Source: Streptomyces lavendulae subsp. lavendulae (GTDB lineage: Bacteria; Actinomycetota; Actinomycetes; Streptomycetales; Streptomycetaceae). From it: a DNA stretch of 64,000 bases. How positions within the stretch are numbered: the stretch's first letter is position 1; each line of letters begins with the position of its first letter. Position numbers and translations under genes: made by a program. This document shows positions 54,375-62,202 of the stretch, one piece after another. The notes beneath the pieces were generated by a model. The model did not search any database and was not told the DNA's origin. It saw only the letters and a program-made list of their open reading frames with translations. Location: NCBI RefSeq assembly GCF_002803845.1, contig NZ_CP024985.1, forward strand, positions 682,001-746,000, in the 5' to 3' direction.

Positions 54375-54417
54375 GCCCGCGATGGTAGCCGCCCCGGCCG
54401 CCCCCCGGGGTCCACCG

Positions 54418-54927
54418 TCAGAGCCTGCGCGTTCCGCGCCAGGTCCAGCCGGCCGCGAGGACGGTGTCGCGCAGGGGGTGCTTCATGTCCCGGGTGTCCA
54501 GGCGGAACGACTCGACCTTCTGCCGCCGGCCGTCGGCCCCCTTCTCGAAGGTCCATTCCCTCTGCACGTGGCGGATGGGGCCGCGGCCGTGTTCGCGCTG
54601 CACGGTCCGCCCGGGCGGGTTCCCGGCCCGGGTCACCGCCCACTGCTCGTCCATGGCCCGCACCTCGCGCTCCTCGGGCAGCAGCCGCATCCAGACCTTG
54701 AAGGTCCGCTCCACCTGCCGCCGGGTCACGCCGGAACCGGTGGCGGGTTCCACGACCCGCCACTCCGCCACGAGGTGCGCCCCTTCGCCGGACGCCTCGC
54801 GCACGCCGAACGGCACGTCCGTGCCGGTCAGCGCGAGCAGTGCCGCGCGCAGTTCGGTCGCGGGCGCCGCCGGGACGTCGCCGTCCGGGCGCATCGTGCC
54901 CATGTACCGGTCCCAGAGACGGCCCAT
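54418..54927 (-). CDS. Hypothetical protein of the WXG/DcrB-like operon
   Basis: A 169-residue soluble basic protein, rich in Trp and Arg, with blocks GAHLVAEWRVVEPATG, RTFKVWMRLLPEEREVRAMD and the ending LAAGWTWRGTRRL. The repeated W/R beta-strand pattern suggests a small barrel or lipocalin-like fold. It begins two bases after the DcrB-like gene stop, so the two are tightly coupled. I do not recognise a family. Confidence 0.65.
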   Translation of the reverse strand: MGRLWDRYMGTMRPDGDVPAAPATELRAALLALTGTDVPFGVREASGEGAHLVAEWRVVEPATGSGVTRRQVERTFKVWMRLLPEEREVRAMDEQWAVTRAGNPPGRTVQREHGRGPIRHVQREWTFEKGADGRRQKVESFRLDTRDMKHPLRDTVLAAGWTWRGTRRL

Positions 54928-54929
54928 GG

Positions 54930-55430
54930 TCAGGACCCTTCGCCTTCGCCCGAGTCCGGCCGGACGCTGCGCACGAACGACCGGAAGTCGGCGACGACGG
55001 CGTCGTGCTGGGCCGCGGTGGCGGTCAGGGCGAGCCGGAGCACGGCCCGGCGGCCGGGGTCCGAGGTGTCGACGAGGGCCAGGAACACCTGGGACTGGAC
55101 CAGGTCGCGCCGGACGTCCCCGGCGACGGCGGAGAAGGTGACCCGCTGGGTGAGGGCGGGGGAATCCGCGGGCCCGGCCTGTCGGCGCTGGACCACCTGG
55201 ACGGACTCGGCGACCTCGCGCAGCCGCTGCACCGAGTCGTCGGCGAGGTCGACGAGGGTCGCGCCCTCGGGCGGGAATCCGCCGTCGATGGTGATGTTGG
55301 CGGCGAAGCCGGCGTCCGGCCGCGGGTGGACCGCGGCGAAGGCGACACCGGGGTCGAACGCCTCCCGGTGGGCCGGGAGCCAGCCGTCGGGCAGGTGGAA
55401 CTCGATCGGGACGGGCAGGGTGGTGGGCAT
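54930..55430 (-). CDS. DcrB/LpqN/EagR-fold small protein
   Basis: A 166-residue soluble protein. The opening PVPIEFHLPDGW, then FAANITIDGG and a C-terminal RLALTATAAQHDAVVADFRS with FVRSVRP match the pattern of DUF1795/DcrB, mycobacterial LpqN and T6SS EagR proteins (P-x-GW, N-I-x-V, strand-helix end). EagR members are chaperones that shield transmembrane helices of effectors. It immediately follows the glycine-rich WXG-type gene, which makes a chaperone role plausible here (inference). ATG 55430 is chosen for GGAGGG before it. Confidence 0.65.
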   Translation of the reverse strand: MPTTLPVPIEFHLPDGWLPAHREAFDPGVAFAAVHPRPDAGFAANITIDGGFPPEGATLVDLADDSVQRLREVAESVQVVQRRQAGPADSPALTQRVTFSAVAGDVRRDLVQSQVFLALVDTSDPGRRAVLRLALTATAAQHDAVVADFRSFVRSVRPDSGEGEGS

Positions 55431-55459
55431 CTGGGGCCCTCCTTCCAGGGGGGAGTACA

Positions 55460-56788
55460 TCAGTCGAACCAGTCGGTGACGGTGTCCTTGACGTCGCCGG
55501 CGGTGTCACCCACGAAGTCGGCCACGTCTCCGGCGGCCTTGGTCACCTTGCCCGGGTCCACGGTGATTTCGAGGCCTACGGCGCCACCGAGGCCGGGGGC
55601 GATCCCGGCCTTGCCGCCGAGCTTCCACGCACCGGTGTCCTTGTCCTTGCGCAGGCCCCAGGAGGCTTCCGCGCCCGCGCCGGCCCAGCCCTCGCCGGTC
55701 ACGCCGACGCCGATGCCGCCCGCTTCCACGCCTGCGGCGCCGGATGCCTTCGCTCCGGCGAAGGCCTTCGCGCCGACTCCGACCTCCGTCTTGGTGACCT
55801 TCGCGGTGGCCGAGGCCTCGGCGCCGGCGAATCCCTCGACGCGCCCGTAGCCGCCCACCTGTCCGTACTCGGCGCGGCCCTCGACGAGGGACCTGATGCC
55901 CGCCGAGGCCTCGGCCTTTCCGGAGACGCCCTGGTCGGTGAAGCCCCAGTTGGCGCTGGCGCGGGCGCCGGCGTACATGTCGTCGACGCCGGAGAGCGTC
56001 CAGCGTCCGTCGGTCATGGAGCCCTTGGCGGTGGCGTGGAAGAGGTCGGCGTAGGCCTTGACCGAGCCCTCCTTGCCGTACTTGGTGCCGCTGATGGAGA
56101 AGCCCGCGGCGGGCCCGGTGACCGTGGTGGGGTCGTGCTTGTCCTGCGGGGCGGTGTCCGCCGGCAGGGTCTTGGGAGCCTTGGACAGGTCGCCCTCGGG
56201 GTGGGCGTTGAACCCGTTGAACGTTTCGTCGGCGCCCTTGCCGAAGCCGTCCTTGTTGCTGTCGACGACGGCGGCGCTGAGCGCCGCCCTGACGTTCTGG
56301 TCGAGCTCGGACACGGCCCGCACCCGGTCGTCGATGTGCTGCTGCCACTTGCCGACGGCGTCGGTGACGGCCTTCTGCCCGTCGGGGTCGTGGTGGTAGG
56401 CGCTTCGCTCGGCCGGGGTGAGTCTGGCGTAGTCGAAGGCGACGCGTCCCTGTTCGGAGACGGTCATACCGGCGGCCACCGCGTCGTCGCGGGCGCTCTC
56501 CAGCTTCTTCTTGAGGTCGGTGAAGCCCTCGTGGGCGTCGCGCAGGAGGCTGGCGATGGCCTTGGCCTGCGTCTGCGCGGCGGCGTACTCGTAGCGGGTC
56601 GCCGTAAAACCGGAGTGGGCGGTACCGGCGCTGACGCCGGTCCAGTTCGGCCCCGTGGTGATCTTCTGGACGGATTCGCCGTAGCGGGTCTCGACCTTCT
56701 TCAGCTCGCCCGCCATCGAGTCCCACTTCGCGGCCGCCGTCGTGAGCAGGCCCAGGTCCGTGGTCATGACCTCGTAGTAGTTCAGCAC
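55460..56788 (-). CDS. WXG-type protein with glycine/alanine-repeat C-terminus, candidate type VII effector
   Basis: A 442-residue protein. Residues 1-190 are helical with a W-x-G turn (Trp49 in GPNWTGVSAGTA) and a coiled-coil region (DLKKKLESARDDAVAAG), like the N-terminal secretion domains of ESX substrates. About 200-260 is an acidic/proline linker. From about 265 to the end a repetitive Gly/Ala pattern dominates (VGGYGRVEGFAGAEASATAK, GVGVTGEGWAGAGAEASWGL), ending GLGGAVGLEITVDPGKV and DVADFVGDTAGDVKDTV. There is no nuclease or deaminase domain. It could be membrane-active or structural. GTG 56788 follows GGGGGAG. Confidence 0.7.
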   Translation of the reverse strand: MLNYYEVMTTDLGLLTTAAAKWDSMAGELKKVETRYGESVQKITTGPNWTGVSAGTAHSGFTATRYEYAAAQTQAKAIASLLRDAHEGFTDLKKKLESARDDAVAAGMTVSEQGRVAFDYARLTPAERSAYHHDPDGQKAVTDAVGKWQQHIDDRVRAVSELDQNVRAALSAAVVDSNKDGFGKGADETFNGFNAHPEGDLSKAPKTLPADTAPQDKHDPTTVTGPAAGFSISGTKYGKEGSVKAYADLFHATAKGSMTDGRWTLSGVDDMYAGARASANWGFTDQGVSGKAEASAGIRSLVEGRAEYGQVGGYGRVEGFAGAEASATAKVTKTEVGVGAKAFAGAKASGAAGVEAGGIGVGVTGEGWAGAGAEASWGLRKDKDTGAWKLGGKAGIAPGLGGAVGLEITVDPGKVTKAAGDVADFVGDTAGDVKDTVTDWFD

Positions 56789-56799
56789 CGCGGCTCCCC

Positions 56800-57243
56800 C
56801 TACAGGCCGTTCAGCTTGGAGCCGGAGGCCGCCGTGCGGAGCTGGTCGCCCACGCCCGTGTCGTTGCCGGTGATGAGGCTGCTCGCGCCGCGCAGCGCGG
56901 TCTTCTCCCCCGCCAGCCGGCCCATGAGGGTCTTCACCTGCTGGTCCCACGTATCGGCCACCGTCTTGAGGCCGATGGCCGTCTCCCAGCCGTCGAAACC
57001 CTTGCCCGCGGCGCCGGTCGCCTCGTCGGCGTGCTCGGTGGCCTTCTTGGTGTTCGGCTGGAGTTCGGTCTCGATGGTGTTGGCGGCGGCCTTCTTCTCC
57101 GCCGGGGTCGAGGCGAAGTCCGGTCCGGCGCCCGGGGCGAACGGCCCCATCGGGCCCGGTGCCCCGTTCAGCCGCGTGCCCACCCGCCGGTCCGCACCGC
57201 CCCCGCTCCCACCACTCCACAACTGGCCGGATTCGTCTGGCAT
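56800..57243 (-). CDS. Small ESX/WXG-like helical protein
   Basis: A 147-residue protein with a glycine-rich N-terminus (LWSGGSGGGADRRVGTRLNG) and a helical hairpin region (AEKKAAANTIETELQPNTKK and GKGFDGWETAIGLKTVADTW) with a WET turn in place of WXG. No signal peptide, as expected of type VII substrates. First gene of the operon, 11 bp before the large WXG-type gene, so it may be its heterodimer partner. ATG 57243 follows GGGGAGA. Confidence 0.65.
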   Translation of the reverse strand: MPDESGQLWSGGSGGGADRRVGTRLNGAPGPMGPFAPGAGPDFASTPAEKKAAANTIETELQPNTKKATEHADEATGAAGKGFDGWETAIGLKTVADTWDQQVKTLMGRLAGEKTALRGASSLITGNDTGVGDQLRTAASGSKLNGL

Positions 57244-57339
57244 ATCGATTCTCCCCGTTGGCAGGCCACCGATCCTATGCATGACAATCGGACAGGTCCC
57301 CGGCCCCCCTGGGCTCCACGGAAAACCCTTGCCAGATCC

Positions 57340-58302
57340 TTACGAAGCCGGTCCGGACGGGGTGTCGACACGTATGGCCGACTCCTCCGGGAGAAGGGGG
57401 AAGCGGCCGGTTCCGGGCTGATTTCCCTCGGTACCGGACCGGTCGGTGTGGCCGGGAACCGCCGCAGGCGCGTCGAGGAACTCCGCCACGGTCGCCACGA
57501 AGCGGGCGGGGTCGTCGATCCACGGGTAGTGGCCCGCTCCGGGCTGCACGACGAGCGTGGCGTCGGGAAAGAGCTCCGCGAATCCGGCGACCATCCCGGG
57601 CGGGCTGTTCAGGTCGAACTCCCCGGCGAGCAGCAGGACCGGGCCCTCGAAGGCGCCGAGCGCCTCCCGGGTGGCCTCGGGGTCGAACGCGCCGTCGGCG
57701 GCGAAATGGGCGACCGCGTCCGGGTTGCGCGGCTGTCCGGACTCGTGGTGCTCGCGCGCCGCGGCGTCCCACCGGCCGCAGAAGAAGGGTGCGAGGGCCG
57801 CCCGTTCGGCCGGCCCGCCGGCGCCCCTGGAGACCGCCTCCAGGGCGGCGAAGGCCTCGGGGAACCACGGCTCGTCCTTCCGCAGCAGGGCGAGCTCGCG
57901 TCGCGCGGCACCGCCGGCGTCGATGCCGACGGCGCGGGCACCGGGACCGATGAGGGCGAGCCTGCCGGTCCTCTCCGGGTACCGGGCCACGTACCGGGCC
58001 GCGAGGTTCGCGCCGCCGGAGTGGGCGAGCAGATCGGTCCGGGCGAGCCCGAGGTGTGCGCGCAGGGCCTCGACGTCGTCGACGAGGCGGTCGCACCGGT
58101 AGGAGGCGGTGTCCTCGGGGACGGCGGAACGGCCGGTGCCGCGCGGGTCGGGCAGGACCAGCCGGCGGTGGCGGGCCAGACCGCCGAGGTCGCCGAGGTA
58201 GCGGGAGTCCGTGGGGCCGCCGGGGAGGCAGAGCAGGGGGTCGCCGTCGCCGATGGTGCGGTAGGCGAGGAGGGTTCCGTCGGGTGCGGTGAAAGTGGGC
58301 AT
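57340..58302 (-). CDS. Alpha/beta hydrolase, proline-iminopeptidase-like
   Basis: A 320-residue hydrolase of the prolyl aminopeptidase/peptide hydrolase S33 type. The oxyanion block is LCLPGGPTDSRYL, then LVLPDPRGTGRS; the nucleophile is Ser95 in LLAHSGGANLA (first Gly of GxSxG is Ala), acid Asp in LLLAGEFDLNSPPG and His in VQPGAGHYPW. The C-terminal tail after AEFLDAPAA is unusual and low in structure. ATG 58302 is the homology-supported start. It is divergent from the HTH protein at 58393, with an operator array between. Confidence 0.88.
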   Translation of the reverse strand: MPTFTAPDGTLLAYRTIGDGDPLLCLPGGPTDSRYLGDLGGLARHRRLVLPDPRGTGRSAVPEDTASYRCDRLVDDVEALRAHLGLARTDLLAHSGGANLAARYVARYPERTGRLALIGPGARAVGIDAGGAARRELALLRKDEPWFPEAFAALEAVSRGAGGPAERAALAPFFCGRWDAAAREHHESGQPRNPDAVAHFAADGAFDPEATREALGAFEGPVLLLAGEFDLNSPPGMVAGFAELFPDATLVVQPGAGHYPWIDDPARFVATVAEFLDAPAAVPGHTDRSGTEGNQPGTGRFPLLPEESAIRVDTPSGPAS

Positions 58303-58324
58303 GGGACGGATCCTGCCACCCACA

Positions 58325-58391
58325 ACCCGGTTGTACAACCTGGTTATACAACCGGGTTATGAACGCCGCCGCCCCCGGTGTATAACCGAGT
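58325..58391. promoter_or_regulatory. Iterated 13-bp operator array
   Basis: Three head-to-tail 13-mers, ACCCGGTTGTACA (58325), ACCTGGTTATACA (58338) and ACCGGGTTATGAA (58351), are followed by an inverted copy TGTATAACCGAGT (58379-58391). The inverted copy contains TATAAC (58381-58386), a near-consensus -10 seven bases before the ATG of the HTH gene. Strongly suggests cooperative binding and autoregulation. Confidence 0.75.
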
Positions 58392-58392
58392 C

Positions 58393-59004
58393 ATGACAGG
58401 TACGACGGACATGGCGGGCCACTCCGGGGCGCTGAGCGAGGAGCAGGCGGGGCGGATCCTCGCCGAGATGAACGAGGTCATCCGGGCGGGCGAGGAGATG
58501 CGCGCGCTCCGCTCCGAGATGATCAGGGTGCTGGTGGGTCTGGGCTGGACCCAGGAGCGGATCGCCCGGCTCACGGACATGAGCCAGCCGGCGGTGTCCA
58601 AGCAGGTGGTGAAGTACCGGACGGAGGACCCCGCGCCGTCCCCGATGGAACTCTCCCTCCACCAGCACGACGCGCCCTGGCTCGAAGGACGCCTGTGGGG
58701 TCTCGCCGAGGAGATCTCCGAGACCCTCGGCGCCACGGCCCGCTGCGCCCGTCACGTCGACGCGTTCGCCCGCGGCCGCAGACACTTCACCCCGCGGACG
58801 GTGGACGAGCTGCGGCGGCTGGTGGAGGAGGACCTGCGGCTGCGCCGGGACGAGCTGCCCGGAGCCCACCGGGAGGCGTACGACGAGATCAGCCGCGGCC
58901 TCGACGTCCCCGCCCAGCCCCTCGCGGCCGCCACCGGGACGGCCTCCGTACGGCGTGCGCTGGCCCACCGCATCCAGCGCGACCGGCTCGGGGGTACGGC
59001 CTGA
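58393..59004 (+). CDS. HTH DNA-binding regulator (sigma-70 region 4-like)
   Basis: A 203-residue protein. A helix-turn-helix at about residues 45-75 reads VLVGLGWTQERIARLTDMSQ and PAVSKQVVKYR, similar to sigma region 4 or homeodomain-like HTHs. The rest is helical with no ligand domain I recognise. The mRNA is probably leaderless from the TATAAC box. It should bind the 13-bp repeats upstream and control both itself and the divergent hydrolase. Confidence 0.78.
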   Translation: MTGTTDMAGHSGALSEEQAGRILAEMNEVIRAGEEMRALRSEMIRVLVGLGWTQERIARLTDMSQPAVSKQVVKYRTEDPAPSPMELSLHQHDAPWLEGRLWGLAEEISETLGATARCARHVDAFARGRRHFTPRTVDELRRLVEEDLRLRRDELPGAHREAYDEISRGLDVPAQPLAAATGTASVRRALAHRIQRDRLGGTA

Positions 59005-59013
59005 ACCGGGTGG

Positions 59014-59440
59014 TCACTCCCCCCGCAGGGCGCCCCGCAGACCGGACTGGCTGATGAGGATGCCCCCGTCCACGGGGAGGGTCACCCCGGTGATCCAGGC
59101 GGCGTCGCGGGACGCCAGGAAGGCCACGGCCGCCGCGATGTCCTCGGGCAGGCCGACCCTGCCGAGCGGGTAGTGCCCGGCGGCGGCTTCCAGCCCGGCC
59201 TCGCGCCCCGCCCAGCCGTCGGTGTGGACCGTACCGGGGGCGACCAGGTTCACGCGGACACCCCGGGGGGCCGCATGGCCGGCGAGCGTCCGGGTCAGTC
59301 CGGCGAGGCCCGCCTTGGCCGCGCTGTAGGCGTGGTTGCCGAAGTCCTGCTCGCCGTTGACCGAGCCGATGCTGACGATCGCGCCCCGGCGGTCGGGGGG
59401 CCGCCTCGACCGCGGTACGGTCGGCCACGTCGCAGGCCAA
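59014..59440 (-). pseudogene. Short-chain dehydrogenase remnant
   Basis: The C-terminal half of an SDR is well kept in one frame: RRGAIVSIGSVNGEQDFGNH, then the catalytic YSAAK, TRTLAGHAAPRGVRVNLVAP and WITGVTLPVDGG. Upstream, only a piece of the beta3-alpha3 region (ACDVADRTAVEA) survives, in a different frame. The sequence between, including the NAG motif, and the N-terminal GxxxGIG cofactor motif are absent. Deletion plus frameshift; not functional. Confidence 0.75.
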
Positions 59441-59527
59441 CGACTCGACTCCCCGAACCGGGAGTCCCCCGCACCGCAGGGGCCGCCCGCTTGCGCGAGC
59501 GGCCCGTGGCCGGGGGCCGGTGGTGGG

Positions 59528-61246
59528 TTACGGAGCCATCTCGTACGAGCCCGACAGGGCCTCGACGCGCTCCCATACGCGGGCCGAGCGGGCGGCGTCC
59601 ACGACCGGGCGGCGGACCGCGCCGAGTGCCCAGGCCTGCTGCTGCCCGGTGGCGGAGTCCTTGCCGTGCAGTTCCACCGCGTGCGCGGAGAAGTCGCGCA
59701 CCAGGACCGCGAACAGCTCGTCCAGCACGTCCTCGTCGAGGCCGGTCAGGCGGGCCTGCTCCAGGATGAGCTGGCCGTGGACCACGAGCGCGAACAGCTG
59801 GCCGACGGCGAGCAGGAGGTCGAGGTCGCGGCTCTGCTCCTCGTCCGGCGCGGCGGTGGCGACGAACTCGCACAGCGCGTCGGCCTGCTCGCGGAAGCGG
59901 GCGACGTTCGGCACGGCGGCGTAGGCGTCGTAGGCGGGGCGCCAGTCGTGGAAGCGTACGGAGCCCAGGCCGCGGGCGGGCCCCTGGCGGAAGAGGAAGG
60001 CGTCGTCGGCCGCGTCGTGGCGGGTCGGTACGGGGGCGTACTCGACCGGCTCCAGGAGGTGGTTGCGCATGAACTTGAGGATCAGCGCGAGGTTGACGTG
60101 GACGGTGCCTTCGAGCTTGGGCAGGCCCCGGATCTCGACCGCGGCGTTGGCGAAGTAGGTGTCCTTCTCGAAGCCCTTCGCCGCGATGACGTCCCACATC
60201 AGGTCGATGACCTTCTCGCCCTCGGTGGTCACCTTCATCTTCGTCATCGGGTTGAAGAGCAGGTAGCGGCGGTCCTCGGGGCCGGCCGAGCGGAAGTAGT
60301 CCACGGCGCGGTCGCTGAAGAGCTTCATGCCGACGAGGCGGACGTAGGCGTCGGCCAGCTCCCGGCGCACGTGCGGGAACGCGGTGACCGGGCGGCCGTA
60401 GAGGACGCGGTTGTGCGCGTGCGTGACGGCCTCGTACATGGCGTGCTCGCAGATGCCGATGGACGCGGTGCAGAGGTTGAACTTGCCGACGTTGACGGTG
60501 TTCAGGGCGGCGTCGAAGGCGGCGCGGCCGGTGTGCAGGACGTCTTCGGCACCGACCGGGTAGTCCTCCAGGCGGAACTCGCTGACGTACTTGGAGGAGT
60601 CCACGACGTTCTTCACCAGGTGGTACGCCGGGTGGCGGCTGTCGGCGGCGAAGAAGACGTACCCGTCCGGGCCTTCGACGTCGGTGCGACGGCCGAAGAC
60701 GGAGACGAGCCCGGCGGCGTTCCCGTTGCCGATGTAGTACTTGGAGCCGGTGGCGCGGAAACCGCCGTCGCCGTCGGGCTCCAGCAGCATGTCCGTGGAG
60801 TAGATGTCGGCGCCGTGGGTCTTCTCGGACAGGCCGAAGGCGAACACCTCGCCCTGGGCGAGGAGTTCCGCCGCGCGGGCGCGGGCGGCGGCGTTGTCGC
60901 TCTGCCAGACCGGGCCGAGGCCGAGGATGGTGACCTGCCAGGCGTACCAGTAGTCGAGGCCGTAGAAGCCGAAGATCTCGTTGAGCGCGGCGATCCGGGC
61001 GGTGTCCCAGCGCTGGTCCTCCTGCCCGGCAGCGGAGGCCGGGGTGAGGAAGGTGGCGAACAGGTTCTCCTTGGCGGCGAACGCGAGGAAGTCCCCGAGC
61101 CAGGCGCGGTTGCGGTAGTCCTCGATCAGCCGGCGCTTGCCCCGGGTCTCGAACCAGTCGACGGTGGCACGCAGCAGCCGGCGCGTCTCGGGGTCGAAGT
61201 GCGCCGGGTCGTACGTGTGCGGGTTGAACAGCAGGGCGTCGGCCAT
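59528..61246 (-). CDS. Acyl-CoA dehydrogenase family protein
   Basis: A 572-residue flavoprotein of the acyl-CoA dehydrogenase superfamily, longer than the classical 380-residue form and resembling the large actinomycete class. Typical FAD/substrate blocks are EVFAFGLSEKTHGADIYSTD, GGFRATGSKYYIGNGNAAGL, and VRRELADAYVRLVGMKLFSD with DLMWDVIAAKGFEKDTYFAN. The C-terminal helical extension is complete. It is divergent-free and directly downstream of the PadR gene (81 bp), so probably co-regulated by it. The substrate is likely a long or unusual acyl chain. Confidence 0.9.
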   Translation of the reverse strand: MADALLFNPHTYDPAHFDPETRRLLRATVDWFETRGKRRLIEDYRNRAWLGDFLAFAAKENLFATFLTPASAAGQEDQRWDTARIAALNEIFGFYGLDYWYAWQVTILGLGPVWQSDNAAARARAAELLAQGEVFAFGLSEKTHGADIYSTDMLLEPDGDGGFRATGSKYYIGNGNAAGLVSVFGRRTDVEGPDGYVFFAADSRHPAYHLVKNVVDSSKYVSEFRLEDYPVGAEDVLHTGRAAFDAALNTVNVGKFNLCTASIGICEHAMYEAVTHAHNRVLYGRPVTAFPHVRRELADAYVRLVGMKLFSDRAVDYFRSAGPEDRRYLLFNPMTKMKVTTEGEKVIDLMWDVIAAKGFEKDTYFANAAVEIRGLPKLEGTVHVNLALILKFMRNHLLEPVEYAPVPTRHDAADDAFLFRQGPARGLGSVRFHDWRPAYDAYAAVPNVARFREQADALCEFVATAAPDEEQSRDLDLLLAVGQLFALVVHGQLILEQARLTGLDEDVLDELFAVLVRDFSAHAVELHGKDSATGQQQAWALGAVRRPVVDAARSARVWERVEALSGSYEMAP

Positions 61247-61327
61247 GGAGGTTCGCCTTCCTGAGGTTGCGGATGAGGGGTACGGAACGAGCGGTGCGCG
61301 GATGCGGATCGGGGCGGGCGGTGCGGC

Positions 61328-61891
61328 TCAGGCGGGCGGGGGCCCGCCGAGCCGGTGGAGGGTGGCGAGGACGTCATCGAGCCAGGCGATGGTCATCCGT
61401 TCGTACGCGATCCCTCCGCGCAGCACGACGTGCTGGAGCTCCCGGCCCTGGTCGAGCGGTACCGGAGCGTCGGGCCCGGTGAAGTCGCGGCGCTCTCCCG
61501 CGAGGTAGTGCGCGAGCCGGCCGCTGTGCACGGCGTGGTGCCGCTCCACCTCGCGGATCAGCGCGGCCGGGTCGTCGAAGGCCGCGCCACGGATCTTCAC
61601 GGCGAGGTCGTGGCGCATGCTCTCGGGTTCGATCGGCTCGTGGAGCCAGCGGGAGAGGGCGGCGCTGCCGGGCGCGGCGACGGAGTACTCCTTCTTGTCC
61701 GGCCGGCCCTGTTGTGCCACCTCGCGGACGGCGAGCATGCCGTCGCCCTCCATCCGCTTGAGCACGCGGTAGATCTGCTGGTGGGTGGCCGTCCAGAAGT
61801 AGCCGATGGAACGTTCGAACCGCCGGGCCAGCTCATAGCCGGAACCCGGCTTCTCCAGCAGGGAGACGAGGATCGCGTGTTCGAGCGCCAT
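61328..61891 (-). CDS. PadR family transcriptional regulator
   Basis: A 187-residue PadR regulator. The winged helix reads ALEHAILVSLLEKPGSGYEL, then ARRFERSIGYFWTATHQQIY and RVLKRMEGDGMLAVREVAQQ, with wing GRPDKKEYSV. The C-terminal coiled coil is of the vir_act_alpha type. A perfect 20-bp palindrome lies 13 bp upstream of its ATG. Upstream of the acyl-CoA dehydrogenase gene on the same strand, probably an autoregulated operon. Confidence 0.92.
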   Translation of the reverse strand: MALEHAILVSLLEKPGSGYELARRFERSIGYFWTATHQQIYRVLKRMEGDGMLAVREVAQQGRPDKKEYSVAAPGSAALSRWLHEPIEPESMRHDLAVKIRGAAFDDPAALIREVERHHAVHSGRLAHYLAGERRDFTGPDAPVPLDQGRELQHVVLRGGIAYERMTIAWLDDVLATLHRLGGPPPA

Positions 61892-61903
61892 GCCCCGATC
61901 TTT

Positions 61904-61923
61904 CTATGCAACTCGTTGCATAG
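61904..61923. promoter_or_regulatory. PadR operator palindrome
   Basis: CTATGCAAC-TC-GTTGCATAG, a perfect 9-2-9 palindrome just upstream of the padR-type gene. The ATGCAAC/GTTGCAT arms resemble known PadR-family sites. Confidence 0.85.
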
Positions 61924-62202
61924 ACAAGCGCCGGCGCCCCGGTGAGACGCGGCTCACCCACGACCCGTCCGCGACTCACCCGCGGCCGGCCGTGACCCGG
62001 CCCGGGGTGAATCGTTTCTGTCTACGTCGCAGATACACACCCGCGTCCCCCCGCGGCATCAGCGGCACGAGGGTCCGGGGACCTCCATCACTCCCCGGGC
62101 CCTCGCTCCCCCGCCGCGCCCGCCACCGCCGACGCCGTCGCGGCCCCTAGGGTTGGGCGCGGACGGCCGGCGGGCCGCACCGGGCGGGCGTACGAGGAGG
62201 GC
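61924..62202. other. 279-bp intergenic region
   Basis: No gene seen. It holds the upstream sides of the divergent padR-type and aminotransferase promoters and is otherwise plain; GAGGAGGG at 62194-62201 is the ribosome site of the GTG at 62203. Confidence 0.5.
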
